A DNA stretch of 64,000 nucleotides from Chitinophagales bacterium (GTDB taxonomy: Bacteria > Bacteroidota > Bacteroidia > Chitinophagales > Chitinophagaceae): contig JAATFP010000106.1 in the NCBI GenBank assembly GCA_015655125.1, forward strand, positions 62,001 to 126,000, in the 5' to 3' direction. Below are positions 25,722-34,589 of the stretch, one piece after another (within the stretch, counting starts at the first letter, position 1; each line of letters starts with the position of its first letter). The position numbers and the translations under genes are program-made. The notes under the pieces are model-generated. The model ran no database searches. It was not told the origin of the DNA and worked only from the letters and a program-made list of their open reading frames with translations.

Positions 25722-25833
25722 GGTAATTGGTTTTATTGATTGATATTGGATAAAACTCTTATTACATGAAACGTGATGTTGTATTCTCTAGTATGTACAA
25801 AACCTTTTTTTTGATGAAACGCCCTAAAATAGA

Positions 25834-25925
25834 AGATTAACTACAATTTTGATAGAAGAAGCCCCATAGTGAAAGGTGGTTGGATAGTGGTTCTACGTAG
25901 TAGATTAACCACAATGGTTTTGATT
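25834..25925. repeat. Short direct repeat in the gap
   Basis: AGATTAACTACAATTTTGAT (25834-25853) and AGATTAACCACAATGGTTTTGAT (25902-25924) are imperfect direct copies. CCCATAGT (25863-25870) and ACTATGGG (25933-25940) may also pair. Nothing coding is seen in 25722-25946. Confidence 0.35.
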
Positions 25926-25946
25926 CGTTATTACTATGGGAAAAAA

Positions 25947-26312
25947 TTAAAACTGATTTGTAGATAACATTACCAATGTACAGGCCTCTATCGTATTGAT
26001 GCCGTTTTTTTTCGCAAGGCCTTCGAGTTCGGGATTCTCGGTTCCGGGATTAAAAATGATACGTTGGGGTTTCAAAGAAAGGATATAATCGTAATACGGC
26101 TTTTGATTGATGGGGTTTAGATATAGGGTAACAGTATTGATATCATTCAGTTCCGGCATACCGGTTTGGATATTTACATCGTTTACAAAACCCGTTCTTT
26201 TACCTATCGCAACAACTTCATGCTGATTTTTGCGCAATTTATTCACTACTAAAAAACTGTATCTCGATGGATTTTCAGAAGCTCCGATTACTAATGTTTT
26301 TTTAGATGACAT
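25947..26312 (-). CDS. CoA-binding domain protein (YccU-like)
   Basis: A 121-residue single-domain protein of the CoA_binding_2 type: LVIGASENPSRYSF forms the Rossmann-like first loop, and EVVAIGKR, ITVTLYLNP-like and RIIFNPGTENPEL follow as in YccU. An upstream in-frame ATG at 26384 would overlap the preceding gene by 94 bases and add non-homologous residues, so I start at 26312, which leaves a 22-base overlap. Last gene of the DCC operon. Family function is not settled; CoA or nucleotide binding is expected, not shown. Confidence 0.82.
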   Translation of the reverse strand: MSSKKTLVIGASENPSRYSFLVVNKLRKNQHEVVAIGKRTGFVNDVNIQTGMPELNDINTVTLYLNPINQKPYYDYILSLKPQRIIFNPGTENPELEGLAKKNGINTIEACTLVMLSTNQF

Positions 26313-26719
26313 GAGTGCTGGTTTAAGAATCTCGATTTTAATTCCGGTGTTGGTATCATGCAATGATCGCGTTCCCCAAACCATTTGTACCTGTTTTTTG
26401 CAATAATCTTATACACCCGGTTTCGAATGAAAGGCGGTACAATAATGAAGCCATATATCAATTTTGAAAACCCCTTTAGTTGTTTCGCAACGTTCAATGC
26501 TGCGGTTGATTGAGTGAACGCCCTTCCATTCTGAATCAATACGAAGGAATTGAAATTGTTTTGTGGTAATCCCAGATTTTTCAACAATTGTCGGCCGCTT
26601 TCGCTTTGCAGCGAAGCGAATCTGAACAATGCGGCAGGATCATGACGGATCACATATTGAACCGAACCGTTGCACAAATTACAAATGCCATCAAATAATA
26701 TAATCGGATGATTGGTCAT
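26291..26719 (-). CDS. DCC family thiol-disulfide oxidoreductase
   Basis: Soluble DCC-family protein of 142 residues. The name motif FDGICNLC (Cys13, Cys16) sits at the N-terminus in a thioredoxin-like fold, followed by RFASLQSESGRQLL and FVLIQNGRAFTQSTAALNVAK. Typical family ending FIRNRVYKIIAKNRYKWFG. Predicted to reduce or exchange disulfides; partners unknown. It follows the membrane DCC gene by 25 bases and overlaps the CoA-binding gene by 22 bases, consistent with translation coupling. Confidence 0.88.
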   Translation of the reverse strand: MTNHPIILFDGICNLCNGSVQYVIRHDPAALFRFASLQSESGRQLLKNLGLPQNNFNSFVLIQNGRAFTQSTAALNVAKQLKGFSKLIYGFIIVPPFIRNRVYKIIAKNRYKWFGERDHCMIPTPELKSRFLNQHSCHLKKH

Positions 26720-26744
26720 TGCATGAAAGTTACAAATAGTTTAT

Positions 26745-27578
26745 TTAAGCAGCCAGGTAAAATGCAAAAGCTGCCACGCCCAATATATTTATCAGTACGA
26801 TCATTTTGTGTTCGTAAAAGATATGCGCATATTTCATTCGCCGGTGATATTCTTTGATGACCAACAATGTCATCATTAACAAATAAATGTTGTTGATGTA
26901 TGGATTGCTGATTCCGGTGGTGCGAATGAATAGATACAACGGCAACATCAGCAAAATGCTGGTAAGCGCAAGCATGTTTACCTGCCCGAGATATTCGAAC
27001 ATCTCTGTTCGGCGCAATGACACGGCTGATGAAATATTTACAATGGCCAGTAAGCAATGCGCCATTTGCAATTCTGTAAACGTTTTATGTTCGATAAAAC
27101 TGCTACTGAAAATAGAAGTATAATATGGCCATAACATCATACTGTTAAATACAAAAAAGAATATGAGGAAAGCCATTCGGTAGGGAAGATTAAAATCGGG
27201 ACTGCAATCGTAGGTTCCATTTTGAGTCGGAACCGCCACGATCACTTTTCTATTGTAGGAAATAAATTTGTATAATTTCACCGGCAACCACTTTACAGGG
27301 GCCATATTTCCGGCCTTTTTTATAGCGGGCATTTTTGTACCCAGCACTTCCAGCAAGGCATCAACACCGTACCATACCCGTTTTGTTTCGGTATCGATCA
27401 ATGGAATTTCGGTATGACACTTCGATTTATCGATGTGTAGGAACAAACTGGCATCGATATCAGAGAAATTTTTCCGTCCTTGTTTTTCCAGTAAACCGGT
27501 TTGCACAAATGCAGAAGTATAGGCGGAGCAAAGAGGGCAATTGTTGTCGTAAATGATGATCTTGTTATTTTTTTTCAT
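26745..27578 (-). CDS. DCC thiol domain fused to a five-helix membrane domain
   Basis: A 277-residue protein. Residues 1-115 form a DCC-type thioredoxin-like domain with IIIYDNNCPLCSAY (Cys14, Cys17) and the follow-on DTETKRVWYGVDALLEVLG. From about residue 130 come roughly five transmembrane helices (MAFLIFFFVFNSMMLW, ALTSILLMLPLYLFI, IVLINILGVAAFAFYLA). This anchors a thiol-exchange domain at the membrane. The gene lies six bases after a four-helix membrane protein gene and 25 bases before a soluble DCC gene, so they are co-transcribed. Function beyond thiol chemistry is unknown. Confidence 0.8.
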   Translation of the reverse strand: MKKNNKIIIYDNNCPLCSAYTSAFVQTGLLEKQGRKNFSDIDASLFLHIDKSKCHTEIPLIDTETKRVWYGVDALLEVLGTKMPAIKKAGNMAPVKWLPVKLYKFISYNRKVIVAVPTQNGTYDCSPDFNLPYRMAFLIFFFVFNSMMLWPYYTSIFSSSFIEHKTFTELQMAHCLLAIVNISSAVSLRRTEMFEYLGQVNMLALTSILLMLPLYLFIRTTGISNPYINNIYLLMMTLLVIKEYHRRMKYAHIFYEHKMIVLINILGVAAFAFYLAA

Positions 27579-27584
27579 TGCAGT

Positions 27585-27959
27585 TTATTTTAAGAGTGCA
27601 AGGGGCCGGCGCATTTTTACATATATTTCATTATAACAAAGGGTAGTGTAAAAAATGGCCATTGGCGCGGCGGCAAAGAACATAACGATCGCTACGACCC
27701 ACATTACAGGCTCGATAACAAATCCAATACAGAACATCGTTAAAATAACGGCCACCACATAATGGTAGTGCAAACGTTTGCTTCCTTTTTGTATGAACCA
27801 ACCGTTCATGGCGTGAACGATCATGCTGATCAGTTGCCAGCCGCCAACAATAAAATAACAGATCAGGAATGTTCCGTCAAGTCTTACCAGGCTGCCGATC
27901 ACGCTTGCGATGATAAGGCCGATGCTGATCCACGTGTCGTACAATTTAAACTTTCTCAT
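27585..27959 (-). CDS. Uncharacterised four-helix membrane protein
   Basis: A 124-residue protein with four hydrophobic segments (WISIGLIIASVIGSLV, LICYFIVGGWQLISMIV, HYVVAVILTMFCIGFVIEPV, WVVAIVMFFAAAPMAIFYTT) and short charged ends. I do not recognise the family. The second gene of a probable five-gene operon: it follows the GbsR-type regulator by 95 bases and precedes the membrane DCC protein by six. A partner to the DCC proteins at the inner membrane is inferred from the context only. Confidence 0.75.
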   Translation of the reverse strand: MRKFKLYDTWISIGLIIASVIGSLVRLDGTFLICYFIVGGWQLISMIVHAMNGWFIQKGSKRLHYHYVVAVILTMFCIGFVIEPVMWVVAIVMFFAAAPMAIFYTTLCYNEIYVKMRRPLALLK

Positions 27960-28054
27960 ATAAATGTATTTGTATTTTCAGAAAAAATTGAAATATTGTT
28001 TTTAAAAGAAAGCCGTTTTAAAGCGGCTCATTATCTGTGCATAAGCGGGTACAC

Positions 28055-28561
28055 TTATTTCCACATCTTGAGGATGTTCGCTGTGAACCAATTCTCCTCA
28101 GCTTTTACCATTATGTCGAGCATTTTGTCGGCCTGGCCGCCTAGTTTTTTTATACCGCCAATAACTTCTGTGAATTGTTTTATATCCTTATCTTTTTTAT
28201 CTCCTTCCACGTTTTCCAGTTGTGTAAGCAATTTGATCATCGGATCAAGTTCTCTTTTTTTTCTTTCCTTGATGATCTTGGTGGCAACTTTCCAGATATC
28301 TTTTTCTGCGGTAAAATATTCTTTCCTTTCGCCGGTGATGATCACTCTTTCCACCAAACCCCAGCCGATAAGATCACGGATGTTCATGTTTACGTTTCCA
28401 CGACTGATTGTGAGCTGCTCCATGATATCGTCCTGGGTAATCGGATCAACGCTCACGAGTAACAGGGCATGTATCTGCGCCATCGTGCGGTTAATGCCCC
28501 AATGCGTTCCGAAGGCACCCCAGCTGCTGATAAATTGTTGTTTGGCTTCTGATAATTTCAT
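28055..28561 (-). CDS. GbsR/MarR family transcriptional regulator
   Basis: A 168-residue winged-helix regulator of the GbsR subgroup. The recognition region is ITQDDIMEQLTISRGNVNMNIRDLIGWGLVERV-like, at about residues 40-75 (key pieces MEQLTISRGNVNMN and GWGLVER). A C-terminal helical dimerisation region follows. GbsR proteins are repressors whose ligands range from choline to unknown compounds. It is the first gene of the DCC operon, so it may regulate its own transcript. The promoter is a textbook TTG-N19-TATATTTG (28566-28595) that ends four bases before the ATG. Confidence 0.86.
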   Translation of the reverse strand: MKLSEAKQQFISSWGAFGTHWGINRTMAQIHALLLVSVDPITQDDIMEQLTISRGNVNMNIRDLIGWGLVERVIITGERKEYFTAEKDIWKVATKIIKERKKRELDPMIKLLTQLENVEGDKKDKDIKQFTEVIGGIKKLGGQADKMLDIMVKAEENWFTANILKMWK

Positions 28562-28565
28562 GACA

Positions 28566-28595
28566 CAAATATAATTCGTGTTTCTGAATTTTCAA
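28566..28595 (-). promoter_or_regulatory. Promoter of the GbsR/DCC operon
   Basis: On the minus strand TTG (28593-28595), 19 bases, then TATATTTG (28566-28573): an exact match to the Bacteroidota consensus. Only TGTC separates the box from the ATG at 28561, so the mRNA should be leaderless or nearly so. Confidence 0.75.
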
Positions 28596-28628
28596 AATAA
28601 ATTGAAAGTAAAAGATGGCTGATGGTTC

Positions 28629-28672
28629 AAAAAGCAGAAAGGTTAGGTAATTTCAGATTACCTAACCTTTCT
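28629..28672 (-). terminator. Terminator after the E2 gene
   Basis: AGAAAGGTTAGGTAAT (28636-28651) and ATTACCTAACCTTTCT (28657-28672) form a perfect 16-bp stem with a 5-base loop. Reading the minus strand, TGC-TTTTT follows soon after, consistent with a terminator for the E2 gene that ends at 28730. Confidence 0.65.
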
Positions 28673-28729
28673 ATAAATAAAAGTTGTTACTATTTTACAA
28701 TCCATCAACCATTAACTATCAACCTTCAA

Positions 28730-30397
28730 CTATACCAGCATCGTCACCGGATTCTCCATATATTTCTTAAATGTTTGCAGGAAAGCTGCGCCTACAGCGC
28801 CATCCACGCTGCGGTGATCGCAGCTCAACGTTACTTTCATGATATTGGCAACGCCAAAACCATCACCTTTCTTCACCACTACTTCTTTTATAGCACCAAC
28901 GGCCATGATAGCGCTGTCTGGCGGATTAATGATGGCAGTGAACTGATCAATATCCATCATACCGAGATTGGATACAGTAAACGTATTGCCGCTGAATTCG
29001 GCTGGTTGCAATTTTTTATCTTTCGCTTTTCCGTACAATGTTTTTGCATCGGCAGCAATTTGGGATAGTGTTTTTTGGTCAGCAAAACGGATCACCGGAA
29101 CGATGAGTCCTTCGGGCAATGCAAGTGCAGAGCCGATGTGTATGTGTTGGTTCTGGCGAATGAAATCGCCCATCCAACTGCTGTTCACCGCAGGGTGCAG
29201 ACGCAAGGCTGTTGCACATGCTTTGATCACCATGTCGTTGAAAGAGATCTTCACCGGACTCACTTCGTTCATCGCTGTGCGGGCAGTGATAGCATTGTCC
29301 ATATTAATTTCCATCGTGAGATAGAAATGTGGCGCGCTGAATTTGCTTTCACTTAATCTGCGCGCAATCACTTTGCGCATTTGAGTAAGTTCAGTATCTA
29401 TATGCCCTTCCTGTCCGTTGGCAGTAAACGCCGCTACCTGTGCCACTGGCGCAGCAGGTTTAGAAGCCACTGTAGAAGCTGCGGCAGTGGCTGCAGAAGG
29501 CGTATAGCTATCTACATCTTTTTTTGTTACTCTCCCGTTATCGCCACTGCCGCTTACTTTAGCAAGATCGATGCCTTTTTCTGCAGCAAGTTTTTTGGCA
29601 AGAGGAGAAGCTTTTACTCTTCCGCCTGCTTCTGTGGTTGCCGGAGTTTCAGTTCCCGCGTTTGCAGAAGCATTTGTTTGTTGAGTTGTTTCAGTAATTG
29701 GTTGTTCATTGCCAGTCGTCGGCACCTGCGCAGCAGCGCCTGCATTTGCACCACTTTTTTCAGCAGCTACATAAGCACTCACATCAGTTCCCGGTTTTCC
29801 AACGATCGCAATGATCTCATTGACTTTTGCGGCTTTACCGGCTTCTACGCCAACATATAGCAGGGTTCCTTCTTCGTATCCAACCACTTCCATAGTAGCT
29901 TTGTCGGTTTCCACGTCGGCCAAAACATCGTCTGCCTTTACCTTATCCCCTACTTTTTTATTCCACGAAACGATCTTGCCTTCCGTCATCGTATCGCTCA
30001 GCAATGGCATTCTTATTTCCTTTGCACCATCAGGCAGGGTCACTTTTGCAGAGCCGGTTGCAGGCGCAGCTTTTTCTCCTTTAGGCGCCTCGGTGGTCGG
30101 TTGTCCGTTGTTGGCGGCCGCAGGCGCCGCACTGTCCAGCAGAGATTCATAGGCTTCGCCTTCCTTCCCCACGATAGCAATGATCTGGTTCACCTTCGCC
30201 GCCTGACCCGCAGGAACGCCGATATATAATAATGTACCATCTACATAACCATTTACTTCCATCGTAGCCTTATCTGTTTCCACATCGGCCAGCACGTCAT
30301 CAGCTTTTACTTTATCACCTACCTTTTTGTTCCACGTTACTATCTTTCCTTCGGTCATAGTATCGCTCAACAGCGGCATGCGTATCACTTCTGCCAT
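28730..30397 (-). CDS. 2-oxoacid dehydrogenase E2 (dihydrolipoyl acetyltransferase)
   Basis: E2 core of the pyruvate dehydrogenase complex, most likely, since it starts like aceF and has two lipoyl domains. Lipoylated lysines are Lys43 and Lys167, both in DVETDKATMEV. A peripheral subunit-binding domain follows at about 268-305 (VKASPLAKKLAAEKGIDL, GRVTKKDV), and the catalytic domain ends with His528 and Asp532 in DHRSVDG. The linkers are Ala/Pro-rich. It transfers acetyl groups from lipoamide to CoA. The two lipoyl domains are almost identical in protein, but their codons differ. E1 genes are not adjacent in the window. dnaX lies 72 bases upstream on the same strand. Confidence 0.93.
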   Translation of the reverse strand: MAEVIRMPLLSDTMTEGKIVTWNKKVGDKVKADDVLADVETDKATMEVNGYVDGTLLYIGVPAGQAAKVNQIIAIVGKEGEAYESLLDSAAPAAANNGQPTTEAPKGEKAAPATGSAKVTLPDGAKEIRMPLLSDTMTEGKIVSWNKKVGDKVKADDVLADVETDKATMEVVGYEEGTLLYVGVEAGKAAKVNEIIAIVGKPGTDVSAYVAAEKSGANAGAAAQVPTTGNEQPITETTQQTNASANAGTETPATTEAGGRVKASPLAKKLAAEKGIDLAKVSGSGDNGRVTKKDVDSYTPSAATAAASTVASKPAAPVAQVAAFTANGQEGHIDTELTQMRKVIARRLSESKFSAPHFYLTMEINMDNAITARTAMNEVSPVKISFNDMVIKACATALRLHPAVNSSWMGDFIRQNQHIHIGSALALPEGLIVPVIRFADQKTLSQIAADAKTLYGKAKDKKLQPAEFSGNTFTVSNLGMMDIDQFTAIINPPDSAIMAVGAIKEVVVKKGDGFGVANIMKVTLSCDHRSVDGAVGAAFLQTFKKYMENPVTMLV

Positions 30398-30469
30398 AAT
30401 ATTTGTTTCTTATTTTAAATTGATGCCCGAAATTAAGGCAAAAAGTGTAAAGATTAATAACCTTTTCCA

Positions 30470-32233
30470 CTAATCCACCTCCAGTCTGAGCCTTTCGCGC
30501 AGTTCCTTGATTTTCGGGTATTGCTCGGTCATCAGCTGGTATTGCTGCTTACGGTTGAGTTGTTTTTCTTCCGGTTCGTTTGCACCCTCTTTTTTATTTA
30601 CCACTATAGTGTATTTGAGTGCGCGGTTGTTGAAATAGGATTGCAGGTGATGGATCAATTCCGAACGCTCCGCTTCGATCACTTTTTGCTGCAACGTATT
30701 ATCCGTGATGATAGTGAAAGTGTTATCATCTACGATCTCGAATCCCGACGTTTTCAACACGCCGGCACCAAGATTGTTTTTTTTTGCCAGTAATTTCGAA
30801 ATATGAATTTCTACCGCTTTTGTGAGATCGTCCGGAACCAAAGGTTTCGGACCGCTTACCGATTTGTTTTGCTCGGCTACTTTTGCGCGGATGTTGGCGA
30901 GCGAACCCATGCCGGTTGCGGGGGAAGGTAAAGTCGCCGCCGGTTCTTTCTTTGCAACGGGCGCCGCTGGTTTTTCTTGTTCAATGATCAGGGTTGCCGT
31001 TCTTCCGGCAGTTTGGGGGGGCGGAACAATATTTTCTTCCTGTATTCTCCTGATGGGGATCGACCGGAACGCGACCGGTTTTACGCTATCCGTTAATTTT
31101 TTTTTTGAGATGCCACCATCGGTGGACGTTATTTCCAATGCCTGTTGCAGATAACTCAATTTGATCAGCGACATTTCAACAAAGAGCTTTTTATTGCGTG
31201 CCTGCTTGTAGCCGATGGTGCTGTCAGTTAGCAGGTTCAATGCGGCCAGCATCCATGATGCTTCCGTTTCAAGTGAAACCTGTAAATATTTTTGTTTGAA
31301 GTCTTCCGCAACATCCAGCAATACTGCAGCTTTCGGGTCCTTACTCACAAGCAGGTTGCGAACGAATTCTGTAAACCCTTCTAAAAATGTATCACCTTCA
31401 AATCCTTTTTGATTGATCGTATCGAACAATAGCAATGCATCGCTCAGGTGCTGTTTCCGCATATGATCCAGCATTGTGAAGTAATAATCTTCATCCAGGA
31501 TATTCAGATGCTCGAGCGTATTGCTATAGGTGATCTTTCCGCCGGTGAAGCTCACTATCTTATCGAGGATGCTCAGCGCATCGCGCATGCAACCTTCGCT
31601 TTTTTGGGCAATGATATGAAGCGCAGTTTTTTCTGCGGTGATTTCTTCCTTGTCGCAGATTTCCCGGAGATGCTCCACTGTATCGTTGGTGGTGATCCTT
31701 TTAAAATCAAAGATCTGGCAGCGGCTCAGGATAGTAGGCAGTATCTTATGTTTTTCTGTTGTGGCTAAAATGAAGATCGCGTAGGGTGGCGGCTCTTCCA
31801 GTGTTTTAAGGAAAGCGTTGAACGCTGCTGCACTCAGCATATGAACCTCATCCACGATATACACTTTGTAATCACCCGCCTGCGGTGCAAATCTTACTTG
31901 TTCTACCAAAGATCTGATGTCATCAACGGAATTGTTACTGGCAGCATCCAGTTCATGAATATTCATGGATGAGCCGTTGTCAAAAGAAATACAACTGTTG
32001 CAGGTATTACATGCTTCGCCGTCTTTTGTTTTGTTTTCGCAATTGATCGTTTTGGCGAGGATGCGGGCACAGGTAGTTTTACCCACACCACGCGGACCAC
32101 AAAACAAAAATGCATGCGCTAACTGGTTGTTGTTAATGGCATTTTTTAGGGTAGTGGTAATATGCGACTGACCGACGACCGTACTGAAATTTTGCGGCCG
32201 GTACTTACGTGCGGAAACGATGAATTTGTCCAT
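30470..32233 (-). CDS. dnaX: DNA polymerase III subunit gamma/tau
   Basis: Clamp-loader ATPase subunit. Walker A CGPRGVGKTT (GPRGVGKT at 46-53), the zinc module with Cys65, Cys75, Cys78 and Cys81 in NCENKTKDGEACNTCNSC-type spacing, Walker B DEVHML, sensor LATTEKHKI and arginine finger LSRCQ are all present. The 587-residue length includes a Pro/Ala-rich linker and a tau-like C-terminal domain, without an obvious A-rich frameshift slippery site at the expected place. A TAAATTTG box (32238-32245) ends four bases before the ATG, suggesting a leaderless mRNA. Confidence 0.95.
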   Translation of the reverse strand: MDKFIVSARKYRPQNFSTVVGQSHITTTLKNAINNNQLAHAFLFCGPRGVGKTTCARILAKTINCENKTKDGEACNTCNSCISFDNGSSMNIHELDAASNNSVDDIRSLVEQVRFAPQAGDYKVYIVDEVHMLSAAAFNAFLKTLEEPPPYAIFILATTEKHKILPTILSRCQIFDFKRITTNDTVEHLREICDKEEITAEKTALHIIAQKSEGCMRDALSILDKIVSFTGGKITYSNTLEHLNILDEDYYFTMLDHMRKQHLSDALLLFDTINQKGFEGDTFLEGFTEFVRNLLVSKDPKAAVLLDVAEDFKQKYLQVSLETEASWMLAALNLLTDSTIGYKQARNKKLFVEMSLIKLSYLQQALEITSTDGGISKKKLTDSVKPVAFRSIPIRRIQEENIVPPPQTAGRTATLIIEQEKPAAPVAKKEPAATLPSPATGMGSLANIRAKVAEQNKSVSGPKPLVPDDLTKAVEIHISKLLAKKNNLGAGVLKTSGFEIVDDNTFTIITDNTLQQKVIEAERSELIHHLQSYFNNRALKYTIVVNKKEGANEPEEKQLNRKQQYQLMTEQYPKIKELRERLRLEVD

Positions 32234-32237
32234 GCTG

Positions 32238-32271
32238 CAAATTTAGTGAATAGTGAATTGTGAATGGTCAA
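32238..32271 (-). promoter_or_regulatory. Promoter of dnaX
   Basis: TTG (32269-32271) lies 23 bases from TAAATTTG (32238-32245) on the minus strand. The box ends four bases (CAGC) before the dnaX ATG. The spacer consists of the interspersed word TTCACAATTCACTATTCAC, so a repeat copy appears to supply part of this promoter. Confidence 0.55.
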
Positions 32272-32280
32272 ATCTTCATA
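32246..32280. repeat. GTGAATAGTGAATTGTGAATGG word repeat
   Basis: Copy of the same word family as 16855-16900 and 56171-56200; it shares the tail AAATCTTCATAAG with the latter. It overlaps the promoter elements of dnaX. Confidence 0.5.
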
Positions 32281-32401
32281 AGAGAACGAATGAACCGTGG
32301 TGTTTTCGAATGGAGAATTTCTTCACTTTAAACAGGGTGCTTTGAGGCCGGCAGCATGAATTTTAAACATTATCAATTCTCCATTTTACAGCGGCACCAA
32401 A

Positions 32402-33577
32402 CTAACGCAGGATCGGATGACGACGGAATTCTTTTGTTCTGTCAAACAAATAGCGGAAAGTCGTCAACTGGCGCCCGCGTTTCACTTCGCCCAGGCTGGC
32501 GGCAATATTGAGCATTTTAGGATTGAAATCGCCGATCCACTGCATTTCATATTCTGTGTACGATACATCCGGTTGTTGTATCACTTTGGCAGATTCGCCG
32601 ATGATGTAGGCATCCACGCCTTTGCCCTGCCATTCCGGAACTACGCCGAATACCAGGCCGGTGAATTTTTTATTAGGCTTGAATTGCTTCATCCATAGAA
32701 ATTTCAGTTTTTGCAGCAAGCCGAATTTTCCGTTCAGGTGCCTGAACCACTGATTAAGATCCGGCAGGTTCACAAACATCGCTATCGGTTCGTTCTTATG
32801 ATAGGCAAACCAAATGATCTTTTCATCCATCACCGGTTTCATGGTTTTGAATAATATCAGCACCTGCTCTTTTGCCATTTGCTTTAATCCACCGTGACCG
32901 GCCCAGGCCTTGTTGTATACCTCGGCAAAATCACCGGCAAATTTTTCCAATTGATTTTTCCGGATATGACTGGAAGAAAAATCCGGATTGACAGCAATGG
33001 CAGCATGTCGATCCCAGATCTTTTTTTCGAGTGGAGCCTTTGGTTGCATGTCAAAACAGATTTGTTCAAAAAATGGTTGAAAACCATAATTTGCAAAAAG
33101 CTCCACGTAATAAGGCGGGTTGTAATTCATGCAATAAAGTGGTTCGATATAGCCTTTTGTAACCATTCCCCACCAACGGTCGCGTTCGCCGAAATTGATC
33201 GGTCCATCCATCGCTTCCATTCCTTCCTGTTGCAACCAATGTTTGGCGGTGTCCAATAATACATTGGCTGCCAACTGATCGTTGATACACTCAAAAAAGC
33301 CGATTCCGCCTACCGGAACATCGTCGCCCTTGTTTTTGTATTTTTTGTTAACGAATGCCGCAATGCGGCCAACTACCTCGCCACCGGAGCCTTTAAGTAT
33401 CCAGCGTTGTATCTTACCAAAACGGAAGGATTTGTTTTTCTCAGGATCAAAAACCATCCTAACATCTTTGTACAACGGTTGGATCCAGTTGGGATCGTTT
33501 TTGTAGATCGAAAGTGGAAGAAGTAAAAAAGCCTGGTTGTCGGCTGCACTTGAAACTGGAGAAATTTGCATCCGCAA
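32402..33577 (-). CDS. GNAT-fold acetyltransferase-like protein
   Basis: A 391-residue protein with the layout of GNAT-superfamily proteins annotated in Bacteroidota. The N-terminal region (DNQAFLLLPLSIYKNDPNWI, GGEVVGRIAAFVNKKY, GGIGFFECIND) resembles a GNAT core with the acceptor loops; a long C-terminal section (GPINFGERDRWWGMVTKGY, YNPPYYVELFANYGFQPFFE, PEWQGKGVDAYIIGES) contains another GNAT-like GKG acetyl-CoA loop. Substrate is unknown. It may start at the second Met (33571). A fatty acid hydroxylase gene is upstream on the same strand, too far to claim an operon. Confidence 0.72.
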   Translation of the reverse strand: MRMQISPVSSAADNQAFLLLPLSIYKNDPNWIQPLYKDVRMVFDPEKNKSFRFGKIQRWILKGSGGEVVGRIAAFVNKKYKNKGDDVPVGGIGFFECINDQLAANVLLDTAKHWLQQEGMEAMDGPINFGERDRWWGMVTKGYIEPLYCMNYNPPYYVELFANYGFQPFFEQICFDMQPKAPLEKKIWDRHAAIAVNPDFSSSHIRKNQLEKFAGDFAEVYNKAWAGHGGLKQMAKEQVLILFKTMKPVMDEKIIWFAYHKNEPIAMFVNLPDLNQWFRHLNGKFGLLQKLKFLWMKQFKPNKKFTGLVFGVVPEWQGKGVDAYIIGESAKVIQQPDVSYTEYEMQWIGDFNPKMLNIAASLGEVKRGRQLTTFRYLFDRTKEFRRHPILR

Positions 33578-33674
33578 ATTTAATTAATAGCTAATAATTA
33601 ATAATGAGTAATTCTCTCCGGTTGATTACAGTAAGCCATATAGCAAAGCCGCCGAATTTAAAAAAAATTATTAA

Positions 33675-34574
33675 TTATTCTTTATTAGCTATTAACTCCT
33701 TCCTCAACTGATCAGCCGTTTTGCTGCTTCCGTCATGGCTCCAGCCAGGCGGCATAAAAATATACTTCAATCTTGTGGTAAACGGAATTTTTTTTCGCAG
33801 GTCGGTGCCGATATTCTGCCATTCATGAAAAATTATTTTAAATGGATTGCCGGCGTGGGCCACAGGTTTTGTTAACCCATAACGGATCGGCTCTCCCGGC
33901 AATTCTTCCTGGAAAGTGCCGAACAATTTGTCCCAGATAATGAGACACATACCCATATTTTTATCAAGGTAGCGGATATTGCTGGCATGGTGTACGCGGT
34001 GGTGGCCCGGACTTACAAAAACAGCTTCGAACCAGCGCGGCATTTTATTGATATATTTTGTGTGAACAAGAATTCCGTATGTCTGTGTGATGGAATACAT
34101 GAACACGATGTCTGCAGGGTGAAATCCCATCAATGCTATCGGAACAAAATAAATGAAGCGATATACGGGTTGAAAAACGGATGACCTGAAGCCTGTTGTA
34201 AGATTGAATTCCTCCGACGAATGATGGGTAACGTGTACGGCCCAAAATATGCGGCAGTAATGATCGATGCGATGTTCTATGTAAAAAGCAAAATCTTCCA
34301 GAAAAAATAAAAGTGTCCAGTATATCCAGGTATTTTCGATTGCAAAAAAATGATGCCGATAGCTCCACATCAGTACGCTGAGATAAAACAGGCCACGGAG
34401 CAGGAGATCGAGTCCGCCGTTGATAAGCGACAGGTAGATATTCTGAAAAGTGTCTTTAAGCGTATAAAATCTTTTCCCCTGCCTGTTACTAAGGAAGATC
34501 TCCACACCTATCACGATGAGATAGAACGGCACCGAGGCAAAGAGGAACCAGGCTTCGCGAGTGGAGGTATTCAT
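33675..34574 (-). CDS. Fatty acid/sterol hydroxylase family (di-iron membrane oxygenase)
   Basis: Integral membrane di-iron enzyme of the fatty acid hydroxylase superfamily, 299 residues. Four to five helices, with histidine clusters IEHRIDHYCRIFWAVHVTHH-type (His motifs HRIDH and HVTHH) and HHRVHHASN. These bind the two irons used to hydroxylate or desaturate a lipid with oxygen. The substrate (sphingolipid, ornithine lipid, or sterol-like lipid) cannot be told from sequence. A CTAACCTCTAAAC-type repeat flanks the gene upstream. Confidence 0.85.
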   Translation of the reverse strand: MNTSTREAWFLFASVPFYLIVIGVEIFLSNRQGKRFYTLKDTFQNIYLSLINGGLDLLLRGLFYLSVLMWSYRHHFFAIENTWIYWTLLFFLEDFAFYIEHRIDHYCRIFWAVHVTHHSSEEFNLTTGFRSSVFQPVYRFIYFVPIALMGFHPADIVFMYSITQTYGILVHTKYINKMPRWFEAVFVSPGHHRVHHASNIRYLDKNMGMCLIIWDKLFGTFQEELPGEPIRYGLTKPVAHAGNPFKIIFHEWQNIGTDLRKKIPFTTRLKYIFMPPGWSHDGSSKTADQLRKELIANKE

Positions 34575-34589
34575 TTAGTAGTTTAATGT

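Noticed and set aside
26313-26384. Longer start for the CoA-binding protein
   Set aside because: It would add 24 non-homologous residues and a 94-base overlap with the DCC gene. MSSKKTLVIGASE at 26312 is normal.
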